Source of the DNA: Pararhizobium sp. IMCC21322
GTDB lineage: Bacteria; Pseudomonadota; Alphaproteobacteria; Rhizobiales; GCA-2746425
Reading direction: 5' to 3'
Assembly (NCBI RefSeq): GCF_030758295.1
Contig: NZ_CP132335.1
Span: forward strand, 4,812,412-4,876,411
DNA: 64,000 nt
The notes under the pieces were generated by a model. It saw nothing but the letters and a program-made list of their open reading frames with translations. It made no database searches and was not told where the DNA came from. The number at the start of each line of letters is the position of its first letter. Positions within the stretch are counted from its first letter, which is position 1. Made by a program: the position numbers and the translations under genes. Below are positions 27,264 to 35,164 of the stretch, piece by piece.

Positions 27264-27287
27264 CTCACTCAGGAAAGCACTCACATC

Positions 27288-29336
27288 ATGAAGTCACGCT
27301 GGTCAGATGCCGACGCGAAATCCCTTGTCGACCAATACAGGTCTGACGGGATCAACGAAGACATTGCCATTCGCACCTACACAACCAGAATTCTGGGTCA
27401 GGAACCGCGCCTTGTGCTGCATGGCGGCGGCAATACATCCGTCAAGACTACGGTCACCGATCCGCTTGGTGACACATATGAAGTGCTGTGCGTCAAAGGC
27501 TCCGGCTGGGATATGGGAGTCATCGAACCTGCTGGCCTCCCCGCCGTCCAATTGGCACCACTGGCAGCTTTGGCCGACCTGGAAAGCCTGAGCGATGAAA
27601 ACCTAGTCGCCGCCCAAAGACGCATGCTGATCGATCCCTATGCACCCAACCCGTCAATTGAGGCTGTGTTGCACGCCATAGTGCCGCATAAACACGTGGA
27701 CCACACCCACGCCGATGCCATCATCGCGCTATCCAATCAGCCCGATGGCGATGCGATCATTCGTGATCTATTTCCAGATACAACAATCATTCCATATGTG
27801 ATGCCAGGGTTCATCCTGTCCAAAGTCTGCCGCCAAGCTTTGCTCAAAGAGCCAGACTCCAAACATATGATCCTGATGAACCACGGCATCTTCACGTATA
27901 ATGATGATCCCCGTCAGGCCTATGACGACATGATCAACATGGTGGACATGGCTGAAAAACGCCTGGAGAAAGGAAACTCCAGACCCTTCACCGGTATCGA
28001 CCTGCCAGCCAAATTGGCAGCACAAGCCGAGATTGCGCCCATCATTCGCGGGTTGCTGGCACAAGAGGGCAAGATTGAAGGCAAGCCTGATCGATGGATT
28101 CTCGATCACCGCGCAAGTGACCAGATCCTGCATTTCGTAAACGGAAAAAATGCATCTGATTATGCCATGCGTGGCAATGCAGCCCCTGACCACTCGATCC
28201 GCATCAAGCGTTTCGGGGCGGTGCTTCCCGCCCCGATTACCGGAGAACTGAGCGCCTTTCGTGAGGGCGCAGAAGCGGCGCTTGCAAGCTTTGCCGATGA
28301 CTACAAAGCCTATTTTGACCGCAACAACAGCCGCCACGGTGGCAGCCTGACCATGCTCGACCCGGCACCACGCATTATCTATGTGCCAGGTATTGGTCTG
28401 TTCGGCGTCGGCAAAACGGCCAAGGAGGCAGCCATCTGTGCTGACATTGCAGAGGCAACGGTGAATGTGATCACCATGGCCGAAGGCATCGGCAAATTCG
28501 TCGCCTTGCCTGAAAACGATCTGTTCGACATTGAATACTGGTCCCTAGAGCAGGCAAAGCTGGCCAAATCCGTCGAAAAGCCGCTGACACGTCAGGTCGC
28601 GATTGTGACCGGCGCAGGCAGCGGTCTCGGTCTGGAAGTTGCCAGAACATTGGCCAGAGAAGGCGCAGCCGTTGCGGTTTTTGACATTAACGAAAAGGCT
28701 GCACAGGCTGCTGCCAAAAGCATTGGTGGTCTGGCTGTCACATGTGACGTCACCAATGAGGCAGCGGTCCACGATGCCGTCAACTCTGTGGTTGATGTCT
28801 TTGGTGGGGTCGATGTGTTGATTTCCAATGCCGGTGCAGCCTTCCAGGGACGCATGGTGGAAGTCGATCAGGCTCTGTTTGAAAAAGCCTTTGCCCTGAA
28901 TTTCTGGGGGCATCATTTCATGGCAAAAGCCTGTGTCAAGGTGATGGAGGCCCAGCGCAGTGGCGGCGCACTTGTCTTCAATGTCACAAAACAGGTTCTC
29001 AATCCCGGGCCTGATTTCGGACCTTATGGCACATCAAAATCAGCCCTTATGGCGTTGATGCGTCAATATGCCATTGAACATGGCGCTTCCGGCATCACCG
29101 CCAATGCAGTTAATGCGGATCGCATTCGCACTAATCTGCTGACCGACGATTTCATCGCCGAGCGTGCCAATGCACGAGGCATCACACCTCACGAATATAT
29201 GCGCGGCAATCTGCTCAAGCGTGAAGTAACAACGCAGGATGTGGCTGATGCATTCCTCCATCTGGTCAAGGCCACCAAAACCAGTGGTGCGGTGCTGACC
29301 GTTGACGGTGGCAATGTGGCGGCAATGGTACGTTAG
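27288..29336 (+). CDS. Bifunctional class II aldolase / short-chain dehydrogenase
   Basis: A 682-residue fusion resembling the RhaD-type rhamnulose-1-phosphate aldolase/lactaldehyde dehydrogenase proteins. The aldolase half (about 1-420) has HGGGNTSVKT, SIEAVLHAI, the HxH in HTHADAI and MNHGIFTYND. The SDR half (about 425-682) has TGAGSGLG, NAGAA, and YGTSK as the YxxxK motif. The position of the usual catalytic serine reads FNVTKQ, a departure from classical SDRs. The fusion implies that the aldehyde released by aldol cleavage is oxidised or reduced at once. A good terminator follows. The substrate may be a deoxyketose or pentulose 1-phosphate rather than rhamnulose, because no rhamnose genes are nearby. 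Confidence 0.87.
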   Translation: MKSRWSDADAKSLVDQYRSDGINEDIAIRTYTTRILGQEPRLVLHGGGNTSVKTTVTDPLGDTYEVLCVKGSGWDMGVIEPAGLPAVQLAPLAALADLESLSDENLVAAQRRMLIDPYAPNPSIEAVLHAIVPHKHVDHTHADAIIALSNQPDGDAIIRDLFPDTTIIPYVMPGFILSKVCRQALLKEPDSKHMILMNHGIFTYNDDPRQAYDDMINMVDMAEKRLEKGNSRPFTGIDLPAKLAAQAEIAPIIRGLLAQEGKIEGKPDRWILDHRASDQILHFVNGKNASDYAMRGNAAPDHSIRIKRFGAVLPAPITGELSAFREGAEAALASFADDYKAYFDRNNSRHGGSLTMLDPAPRIIYVPGIGLFGVGKTAKEAAICADIAEATVNVITMAEGIGKFVALPENDLFDIEYWSLEQAKLAKSVEKPLTRQVAIVTGAGSGLGLEVARTLAREGAAVAVFDINEKAAQAAAKSIGGLAVTCDVTNEAAVHDAVNSVVDVFGGVDVLISNAGAAFQGRMVEVDQALFEKAFALNFWGHHFMAKACVKVMEAQRSGGALVFNVTKQVLNPGPDFGPYGTSKSALMALMRQYAIEHGASGITANAVNADRIRTNLLTDDFIAERANARGITPHEYMRGNLLKREVTTQDVADAFLHLVKATKTSGAVLTVDGGNVAAMVR

Positions 29337-29360
29337 CCCGCAACCGTCAATTCACGTAAT

Positions 29361-29389
29361 CGGCCCCACAATGTGGGGTCGGTTTTTTT
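29361..29389 (+). terminator. Rho-independent terminator after the fused aldolase gene
   Basis: A hairpin with a nine-base stem (CGGCCCCAC paired with GTGGGGTCG, including one G-T pair) and a three-base loop is followed by TTTTTTT. It lies 25 bases after the stop and ends the rightward transcript before the convergent FGGY kinase. Confidence 0.85.
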
Positions 29390-29415
29390 GCAAGATCGCC
29401 CACATGAGAAGGATA

Positions 29416-30906
29416 TCAGGACAGTGTCTCATTGTGGCAGCAAAACGCGTTGAATGTCTGCTGGCGTTCCAGAAGCACTTTCCACTCTTTGTGGGCAACA
29501 GGGTCCGGATGATAGGTTTCGCCTGTTGCGCTCATGGCTTGTGACGCTTCGTCAAAACTCTCAAACCAACCAGTTCCCACAGCCGCAATCATGGCGGCAC
29601 CAAGAGACGAAGCCTCCAGTGACTTGCTTAAGGTCAGCGGAATACCCGTTGCATCCACCAGCATCTGTCGCCACAGCGGTGAATTTGCACCGCCCCCCAC
29701 ACCGATTATCTCGGTTACTTTCAGGCCCTGATCGCGCATATCAAAAATGGTGCGGGCAACCTCCCCGGTTAGCCCCTCCATCGATGCGCGATAGAGATAG
29801 GATGTGTCATGTGCTGGACTGATGCCGTAAATCGCAGCTTTGGCATTCGCGTCCCAAAAAGGGTTCATGCAACCCGATAGATAGGGACAGACCATAAGAC
29901 CGTCAGACCCGACAGGCAGCTCCAATGCTTTTGCATGCAAGGCTTCGTGAGCAGCATTGCCCTCATCGGGTGCAATGTAATGCTTCACCATCCAGTCGAG
30001 GAAATAGGTACCCCCGCGCATAACACCTTCCAGAAAATAGCCATCCCCGGTGGGTGATAACATGGTGCGCCATGAATTCGATATATTTGGCGTCTTCGAC
30101 CATAGCCCGGTGACAACAGCTGTGCCCAGATTCAGATAAACCCGCCCTTCTTTGGCCGCATCCACGCCCAGTCCGGCACATTGCCCATCCCCTGCGCCTG
30201 CAAAGATCGGAGTGCCCGCCTTCAGACCCGTTGCCTCTGCAGCAGCGTCCGTAAGCCCGCCAACTAGCGTGCCCGGGGGGACCGGTTTGGCAAACTGATC
30301 TCGTGTGACACCGACAACCGCCAGGATTTCATCGGACCATTCCTTGCGCTCGATATCAAACATCCCGGACGGGTCGGCACTGGCCCAACTCACCGCATTC
30401 ACGCCTGCAAGATGCCAATGCAGATAGCTTCCAACTTCGCGCACCTGGCTCGCAGCGTTGAAAACGTCCGGGCGGTTTTTTCGCACCCACATGACGCTGG
30501 AATTGCTGGGGATGATGTCTTTTGGTTTTCCGCTGATGGTGTGCAGACGCTCACGGCCAACGCGTTCGGACAACTCGTCAGCCTCCAGGCCGGAACGGCT
30601 GTCGAGCCATACCATGGCCGGGTGTACAGAATTCAGCTCCGCATCAAAAAAGCCGATGGTTTCGCGTTGGTTTGAAATTGCCAACCCATCAACCAGCGAC
30701 ACGTCAATCTGCTGCGCCAATTGGTTCAGCGCCGTAACGGTGGTATCCCACCAATCATTCGGGTCCTGCTCACAATAGTCCTTCTGAGATGTCTGCATGG
30801 GGATGTCGGCGCGTCCCTCCGCCACGATCTCACCCGACTTCGTCCATGCAATTGCCTTGGTAGATTGGGTCGAACTGTCGAGACCGATAATCAATCTTTC
30901 CGCCAT
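29416..30906 (-). CDS. FGGY-family xylulokinase-like sugar kinase
   Basis: A 496-residue kinase of standard FGGY length that phosphorylates a ketose or polyol. IIGLDSSTQSTKAIAW is the first phosphate loop, LAISNQRETIGF the substrate-side loop, VWLDSR follows, NLGTAVVTGLW is the second-domain loop, and GVGGGANSPLWRQ the adenosine motif. ATG 30906 has GGAGG five bases upstream. It follows the SorC regulator by 23 bases and probably shares its transcript. Xylulokinase, ribulokinase and erythritol kinase (EryA) are all in this family; the EryD-like regulator beside it keeps a tetritol or pentitol in play. Confidence 0.9.
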   Translation of the reverse strand: MAERLIIGLDSSTQSTKAIAWTKSGEIVAEGRADIPMQTSQKDYCEQDPNDWWDTTVTALNQLAQQIDVSLVDGLAISNQRETIGFFDAELNSVHPAMVWLDSRSGLEADELSERVGRERLHTISGKPKDIIPSNSSVMWVRKNRPDVFNAASQVREVGSYLHWHLAGVNAVSWASADPSGMFDIERKEWSDEILAVVGVTRDQFAKPVPPGTLVGGLTDAAAEATGLKAGTPIFAGAGDGQCAGLGVDAAKEGRVYLNLGTAVVTGLWSKTPNISNSWRTMLSPTGDGYFLEGVMRGGTYFLDWMVKHYIAPDEGNAAHEALHAKALELPVGSDGLMVCPYLSGCMNPFWDANAKAAIYGISPAHDTSYLYRASMEGLTGEVARTIFDMRDQGLKVTEIIGVGGGANSPLWRQMLVDATGIPLTLSKSLEASSLGAAMIAAVGTGWFESFDEASQAMSATGETYHPDPVAHKEWKVLLERQQTFNAFCCHNETLS

Positions 30907-30929
30907 ATATTCCTCCACAGAATCCGGTC

Positions 30930-31892
30930 TTATTTTTTTGCCTTCAACAAGCGCTTGGCTGTCTGCTCGTCGGTCACCAGATGGGTTGCAAAGCCGCCGC
31001 GCAGGGCAGCAGCAGCAGCTTCAATCTTATCCTTCCCGCCACAAACAGCCAGACGTATGGGAATAGACCGGGCTGTCTTCAGATCGATGGCAACAGTTCT
31101 GTTCAGCAACGGGCCATCAATTTCATTCCCCTCAGCGTCGATAAAGCGTCCCATAACCACACTGGCAGCGCCAAGCTTCATGTAGTGGTCACGCAGATCA
31201 TCATTGTAGAAGTACTCTTCGTTGAGATAAAACCGCGTATGTTTGTTCAACTCTCCGATACCAAAAATCATCAAATCGGTTTCGTTGAACAGTCTGAACT
31301 GTCGCTGCAGAGTGGGTTCTGCCAGCAAGTCCCTGGCTAGGGATTCGGTGGACAAATAGGCTGGCGCAAACAAATTCACGCATTCAGCCGATAGTTTGCC
31401 TGCGATGAGTGACGCACAGGCTTCCGGCGAGGTATCGGACCCGCCAAGTGAACATCCAGCGACTTGCACCACCGTCGTTTTTGGCTGGTTGGAACTGGGC
31501 ATCAGCATGCCAACGCGAAATATGGTTCGCCCGAAAGCAACGCCAATCGTGTCACCATTGCGCACAAGGCTGTTAAGCACCTGCCCACCGGCGTGGCCCA
31601 ACCGCTTGAACAACTGGCTCTCGGATTTTGGCGTTGGCACAATATGAACAGCTTCAAGGCCATACAATTCGGCCAATGCGGTGGCGGAGGTCTGTCGCGA
31701 CAGAATATCGGGCCGTAACTCGACCCGAACCATGTCTTTCGCGACGGCTTCATTCAGGTAATTTGCAACTGTCTGGCGGCTGACTTCCAATTCTTCAGCG
31801 ATATCGTTTTGAGTGAGCCCCTCTACATGATAGAGCCACGCAGTCCACAAAAGCAGATCACCCGCAAAACCGGCTGGCACACGTTTCGCCAT
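30930..31892 (-). CDS. SorC/DeoR-type sugar-binding transcriptional regulator
   Basis: A 320-residue regulator. The N-terminal helix-turn-helix is in LTQNDIAEELEVSRQTVANYL (about 27-47), followed by the sugar-phosphate-binding SorC domain with NGDTIGVAFGRTIF, VAGCSLGGSD and LAVCGGKDK. SorC proteins usually repress polyol or pentose operons and release DNA on binding a sugar phosphate; EryD of erythritol catabolism is one. It lies in front of the FGGY kinase and divergent from the AraM-like gene, with inverted repeats between. It is the most likely local controller of the island. Confidence 0.9.
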   Translation of the reverse strand: MAKRVPAGFAGDLLLWTAWLYHVEGLTQNDIAEELEVSRQTVANYLNEAVAKDMVRVELRPDILSRQTSATALAELYGLEAVHIVPTPKSESQLFKRLGHAGGQVLNSLVRNGDTIGVAFGRTIFRVGMLMPSSNQPKTTVVQVAGCSLGGSDTSPEACASLIAGKLSAECVNLFAPAYLSTESLARDLLAEPTLQRQFRLFNETDLMIFGIGELNKHTRFYLNEEYFYNDDLRDHYMKLGAASVVMGRFIDAEGNEIDGPLLNRTVAIDLKTARSIPIRLAVCGGKDKIEAAAAALRGGFATHLVTDEQTAKRLLKAKK

Positions 31893-31929
31893 TTTAAAAA
31901 TCCTCGCCAGACCCTAACTAAACGCCACT

Positions 31930-32022
31930 TTTCAACCAAATAGCACGTTGAAACGAATCCTCCAACCTTGACAAATGCTAATCACATATTGAAAATGTAA
32001 AAACATGATGATGGATTTTACA
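31930..32022. promoter_or_regulatory. Candidate SorC operators between the regulator and AraM-like gene
   Basis: Three signals lie in this 130-base divergent gap. TTTCAAC and GTTGAAA (31930-31953) form a perfect seven-base inverted repeat with a ten-base spacer. ATCACATATTGA (31981-31992) closely copies a motif at 26378. TGTAAAA and TTTTACA (31996-32022) form another seven-base inverted repeat with half-site centres 20 bases apart, about two helical turns, running onto the AraM-like start. Operator function is inferred. Confidence 0.5.
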
Positions 32023-33368
32023 TGACCATAATGCCAAATATAATACCCGGCGAAAAAGGCTGGACCCACCTGATTGATGACATTTGCGACGGGCGCTGGA
32101 TCAGCCCTCTCAATGGCAAACAATACCCTGCTGCGCCCTATGACAAGATCGTCATGGAGCCATCCTTGAAAGGTAAGGAAGCTGAACTGGTTACCAGTTT
32201 GGGCTTTGAGCCACCCTTTGCTGTGGTGTGTGATGCCAGCACCCATAAGGCCATGGGAGAACGCGTTGCCCGGGCACTGGCTGAAATTGGTCCCGTGACC
32301 GAAATCATTCTCGATAACCCTCATGCCGACATGGCAGGTGTCCGCGATCTGACGGAAAAGCTGAAGGACTTTAAATCGGCGGTCGCCGTTGGGTCGGGAA
32401 CCATCAATGATCTGACGAAATACGCCACATTTCAGAACAACCGCAGCTACACCGTTTTTGCAACAGCCGGTTCAATGAACGGCTACACATCTTCTACGGC
32501 GTCCATAACGCTGGACAGCGGATTAAAGGTGTCATTGCCAGCTCAGGTGCCAGCAGGCTTCTTTGTTGATTTGGAAGTGTGCGCAGCAGCCCCCACCTAT
32601 CTTAACGCTGCCGGCTTTGGCGATTGCCTGTGCCGTCCGGTTGCGCAGATCGACTGGTGGATGTCGCACCGGCTTTTGGGCACCGTCTATTATCACGATC
32701 CCTATGTCATCGAAATTCCGGATGAAATACAGCTGATGCAACGTGCCAAGGGCATTGCAGAGGGTGATCTGGAGGCCGTTGGCTATCTCTTCCGTGTTCT
32801 CACCTTGTGTGGCCTTGGCATCTCTTTCACCAAGATTTCCAATCACGGTTCAATGGGCGAGCATCAGATTTCCCACTATATCGACTGCTTTGCCGGTGAT
32901 CGCCATCCAGGCTCCTTGCACGGGCAGCAGGTTGGTGTGGCAACGCTGACCATGGCACGCATCCAGTCGGCTCTGTTGTCCTCCGACAGCGCGCCGGAAA
33001 TGGCACCCACCAAAATCGACTTTGACAGCATGGTGGCGCGCATGGGTACAGATGTCGCGACCCAATGTCTGGACGAGTTGAACAAGAAAGCATTTGACGC
33101 TCAGGCCGTGGATGCGGTGAACACGAAACTGGAGCAAATATGGCCGGAGTTGCGGCAGCAATGTCTGGATATCGCCGTTCCCGTCGAAACCCTGCAAAAC
33201 CTGCTCGCGATGTCCAGCGCACCAACCACTGCCAAAGAGCTTGGTCTGGATGTGGATTTCTATCGCGAGGCTGTGTGCCATGCCCATGAAATGCGCAATC
33301 GCTTTTCATTCACTGACATTGCTGATCACACTGGCCAGCTTCAAACCATAGCTGCCAGAGAGACCTGA
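32022..33368 (+). CDS. AraM/glycerol-1-phosphate dehydrogenase-like protein
   Basis: A 448-residue member of the dehydroquinate-synthase-like/iron-alcohol-dehydrogenase superfamily, closest to the sn-glycerol-1-phosphate dehydrogenase (AraM/EgsA) group. The NAD loop is AVGSGTINDLTKY near 122-134. Metal ligands are likely Asp201 in FGDCLC, His285 in GEHQISHYID, and His300 in SLHGQQVG. In Bacillus subtilis AraM lies in the arabinose operon; here the gene lies in a polyol island and is followed three bases later by a HAD phosphatase. It probably reduces or oxidises a small ketose or polyol phosphate. Ether-lipid synthesis is unlikely here because no partner prenyltransferase is present. Confidence 0.82.
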   Translation: MTIMPNIIPGEKGWTHLIDDICDGRWISPLNGKQYPAAPYDKIVMEPSLKGKEAELVTSLGFEPPFAVVCDASTHKAMGERVARALAEIGPVTEIILDNPHADMAGVRDLTEKLKDFKSAVAVGSGTINDLTKYATFQNNRSYTVFATAGSMNGYTSSTASITLDSGLKVSLPAQVPAGFFVDLEVCAAAPTYLNAAGFGDCLCRPVAQIDWWMSHRLLGTVYYHDPYVIEIPDEIQLMQRAKGIAEGDLEAVGYLFRVLTLCGLGISFTKISNHGSMGEHQISHYIDCFAGDRHPGSLHGQQVGVATLTMARIQSALLSSDSAPEMAPTKIDFDSMVARMGTDVATQCLDELNKKAFDAQAVDAVNTKLEQIWPELRQQCLDIAVPVETLQNLLAMSSAPTTAKELGLDVDFYREAVCHAHEMRNRFSFTDIADHTGQLQTIAARET

Positions 33369-33371
33369 ACC

Positions 33372-34175
33372 ATGAAAAATATTGGCGCGATGCCAGACCA
33401 TGTTGCAGCCAAGATACAGGTTGTGCTGGCGGATATTGACGACACCATCACAACAGAGGGGCGTTTGACAGCCCGCGCCTATGGCGCTTTGGAAGCGCTG
33501 AAAAATATTGGCATCAAAGTCGCCCCGGTAACCGGACGTCCCGCCGGCTGGTGCGATATGATCGCTCGCTTCTGGCCCGTTGACGGGGTCATTGGCGAAA
33601 ATGGTGCATTTTACTATTCCTATGATGCGAATACCCGTCAGATGATCCGCAAATATCATCCGGCAATGGAAGAACACATCAACAATCCGGCCCGCTTTGA
33701 CCGCATCAGGGAGCGCCTGAAAACAGAAGTCCCCGGCGCGGATATTTCAGCCGACCAGCCTTTCCGCATGGCTGATCTTGCTGTGGATTTTTGCGAAGAT
33801 GTCCCGGCCCTGAATGAGGCTGACGTCAAGCGCATCAAAGAAATCTTTGAAGAAGAGGGTGGTGTTGCCAAAATCTCGTCCATTCATGTGAATGGCTGGT
33901 TCGGAAATTACGACAAAATGTCCATGTCGCGCGCCTTTGTGAAGGACCGGCTTGGTATGGATATCGACACCCAGAACGACGCCTTCGTATTTGTCGGGGA
34001 CAGCCCGAATGATGCCCCCATGTTTGCCGCTTTCAACCAGTCTTGCGGCGTCGCAAATGTCATGGATTTCAATGGAGCCCTGCCCGCTGAGCCGACATGG
34101 GTTGCCAGCCACAAGGGCGGCGAAGGATTTGTTGAGATTGCCGAAAAAATCATCGCTGCCAGAAGAGCCGCTTGA
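33372..34175 (+). CDS. HAD class IIB phosphatase-like protein
   Basis: A 267-residue HAD hydrolase with a Cof-type IIB cap. Motif I is LADIDDTITTEGRL near residue 20 (both aspartates present), motif II VTGRPAGWC, motif III the lysine in YDKMSMSRAF, and motif IV GDSPNDAPMF. The fold matches sucrose- and mannosyl-phosphoglycerate phosphatases. It starts three bases after the AraM-like stop, so the two enzymes probably act in sequence, for example reduction of a sugar phosphate followed by dephosphorylation, or the reverse clean-up. The substrate is unknown. Confidence 0.86.
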   Translation: MKNIGAMPDHVAAKIQVVLADIDDTITTEGRLTARAYGALEALKNIGIKVAPVTGRPAGWCDMIARFWPVDGVIGENGAFYYSYDANTRQMIRKYHPAMEEHINNPARFDRIRERLKTEVPGADISADQPFRMADLAVDFCEDVPALNEADVKRIKEIFEEEGGVAKISSIHVNGWFGNYDKMSMSRAFVKDRLGMDIDTQNDAFVFVGDSPNDAPMFAAFNQSCGVANVMDFNGALPAEPTWVASHKGGEGFVEIAEKIIAARRAA

Positions 34176-34246
34176 CCGGATTGACTAGGTTTCGAAGTGG
34201 CGCGAGGGATCATTTTTGATCAGCGTAAAACAGCCGACAGATACAG

Positions 34247-34888
34247 TTACTTCACAACCCTGATCGCGGGCATTGGCACTGCATCTTTAAGCGTCTCACG
34301 CAAAAGACGCTTCCAATAATCGGTGATTGAATCGAAATATTGACTGTCTGACCGCACAATCGTCTGCACACCCATGCCACGCATCAAACACAGCGTCGTA
34401 TTGAGCAACAACTCAATCTCGGCAGGCTGGCTGCCCTTGATGGCGAAAAATTGCGACCAGATTTCATTCAGGGATTTATGGAAACCCAGACTGTGCGGCA
34501 AAATTGCTTCTCTCAAAGCAGGATCTGTGCGCGCAGAAGACAGGAAGTCAATCGTGATCATGAACAGACGTCCCGAAAACCGCTCCCAGAGAAAATCAAC
34601 AAAGTCATCAATGGTGAGTTCATGATTGTGATAGGCGCCCGCCTTTTCACGCACCAACGCGATTTCCTCCTCCAGCAGCAATTCGACCGATGCCGCAATC
34701 AGAGATTCTTTGGTTGGAAAGTGATGTAACAAAGCACCGCGGGAAATTTTGGCGTGGCGCACCACAACATTGGTGGATACATTCTGAAACCCATAATTGT
34801 GAATGCAGTCCAAAGTAGCCGTCAGGATTCTCTCCTGCATACGGGCGGATCGTTCAGCCTGACTTTTGCGCCCTGTCGCGGTCGACAT
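34247..34888 (-). CDS. TetR-family transcriptional regulator
   Basis: A 213-residue regulator starting at ATG 34888 after AAAGGGACG. The N-terminal domain is a clear TetR helix-turn-helix: RILTATLDCIHNYGFQNVSTNVVVRHAKISRGALLHHFPTKE spans about residues 20-60. The C-terminal ligand domain is helical and not recognisable. It lies between the polyol island and the amidohydrolase/TRAP operon, convergent with the HAD gene. Its target is unclear; the 276-base gap upstream of it might contain its own operator. No efflux pump gene is adjacent. Confidence 0.87.
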   Translation of the reverse strand: MSTATGRKSQAERSARMQERILTATLDCIHNYGFQNVSTNVVVRHAKISRGALLHHFPTKESLIAASVELLLEEEIALVREKAGAYHNHELTIDDFVDFLWERFSGRLFMITIDFLSSARTDPALREAILPHSLGFHKSLNEIWSQFFAIKGSQPAEIELLLNTTLCLMRGMGVQTIVRSDSQYFDSITDYWKRLLRETLKDAVPMPAIRVVK

Positions 34889-35164
34889 CTTACGTCCCTT
34901 TCCCGTTCCGGGCCCGGACTCAATTGAAACTTGCTCTAATTGCGACAAGTAAGCCTCCTGTGTGATTATTCCTGACTGCGGCAGGCAGACAGGACACGCC
35001 GGTTGATTCACCCCATATACTGCAAACCAGCATTATCAAAGCGCTTGCTGCAACCAATCAGTGCTGCAGGGGCCATCAAAGTGACCAAAACGAACGGGAT
35101 TTCGAAGTGTTAGGTCGCTATGGCTCGCATATTCACAGATAATGGTGGCTCGTAACGATTTTTG
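34889..35164. other. Intergenic region upstream of the TetR gene
   Basis: About 276 bases between the TetR start and the end of the amidohydrolase gene. It probably holds the TetR promoter. I see no gene, strong hairpin or repeat in it. Confidence 0.4.

Noticed and set aside
29361-29389. Hairpin considered as an attachment site or integron element
   Set aside because: GC stem with a following T-run between convergent genes is an ordinary terminator; no integrase is present.
32022-33368. Archaeal-type ether lipid synthesis suggested by a glycerol-1-phosphate dehydrogenase-like gene
   Set aside because: No prenyl-glycerol-phosphate synthase is nearby and the gene sits in a polyol island with a phosphatase, so a sugar-phosphate role is more likely.
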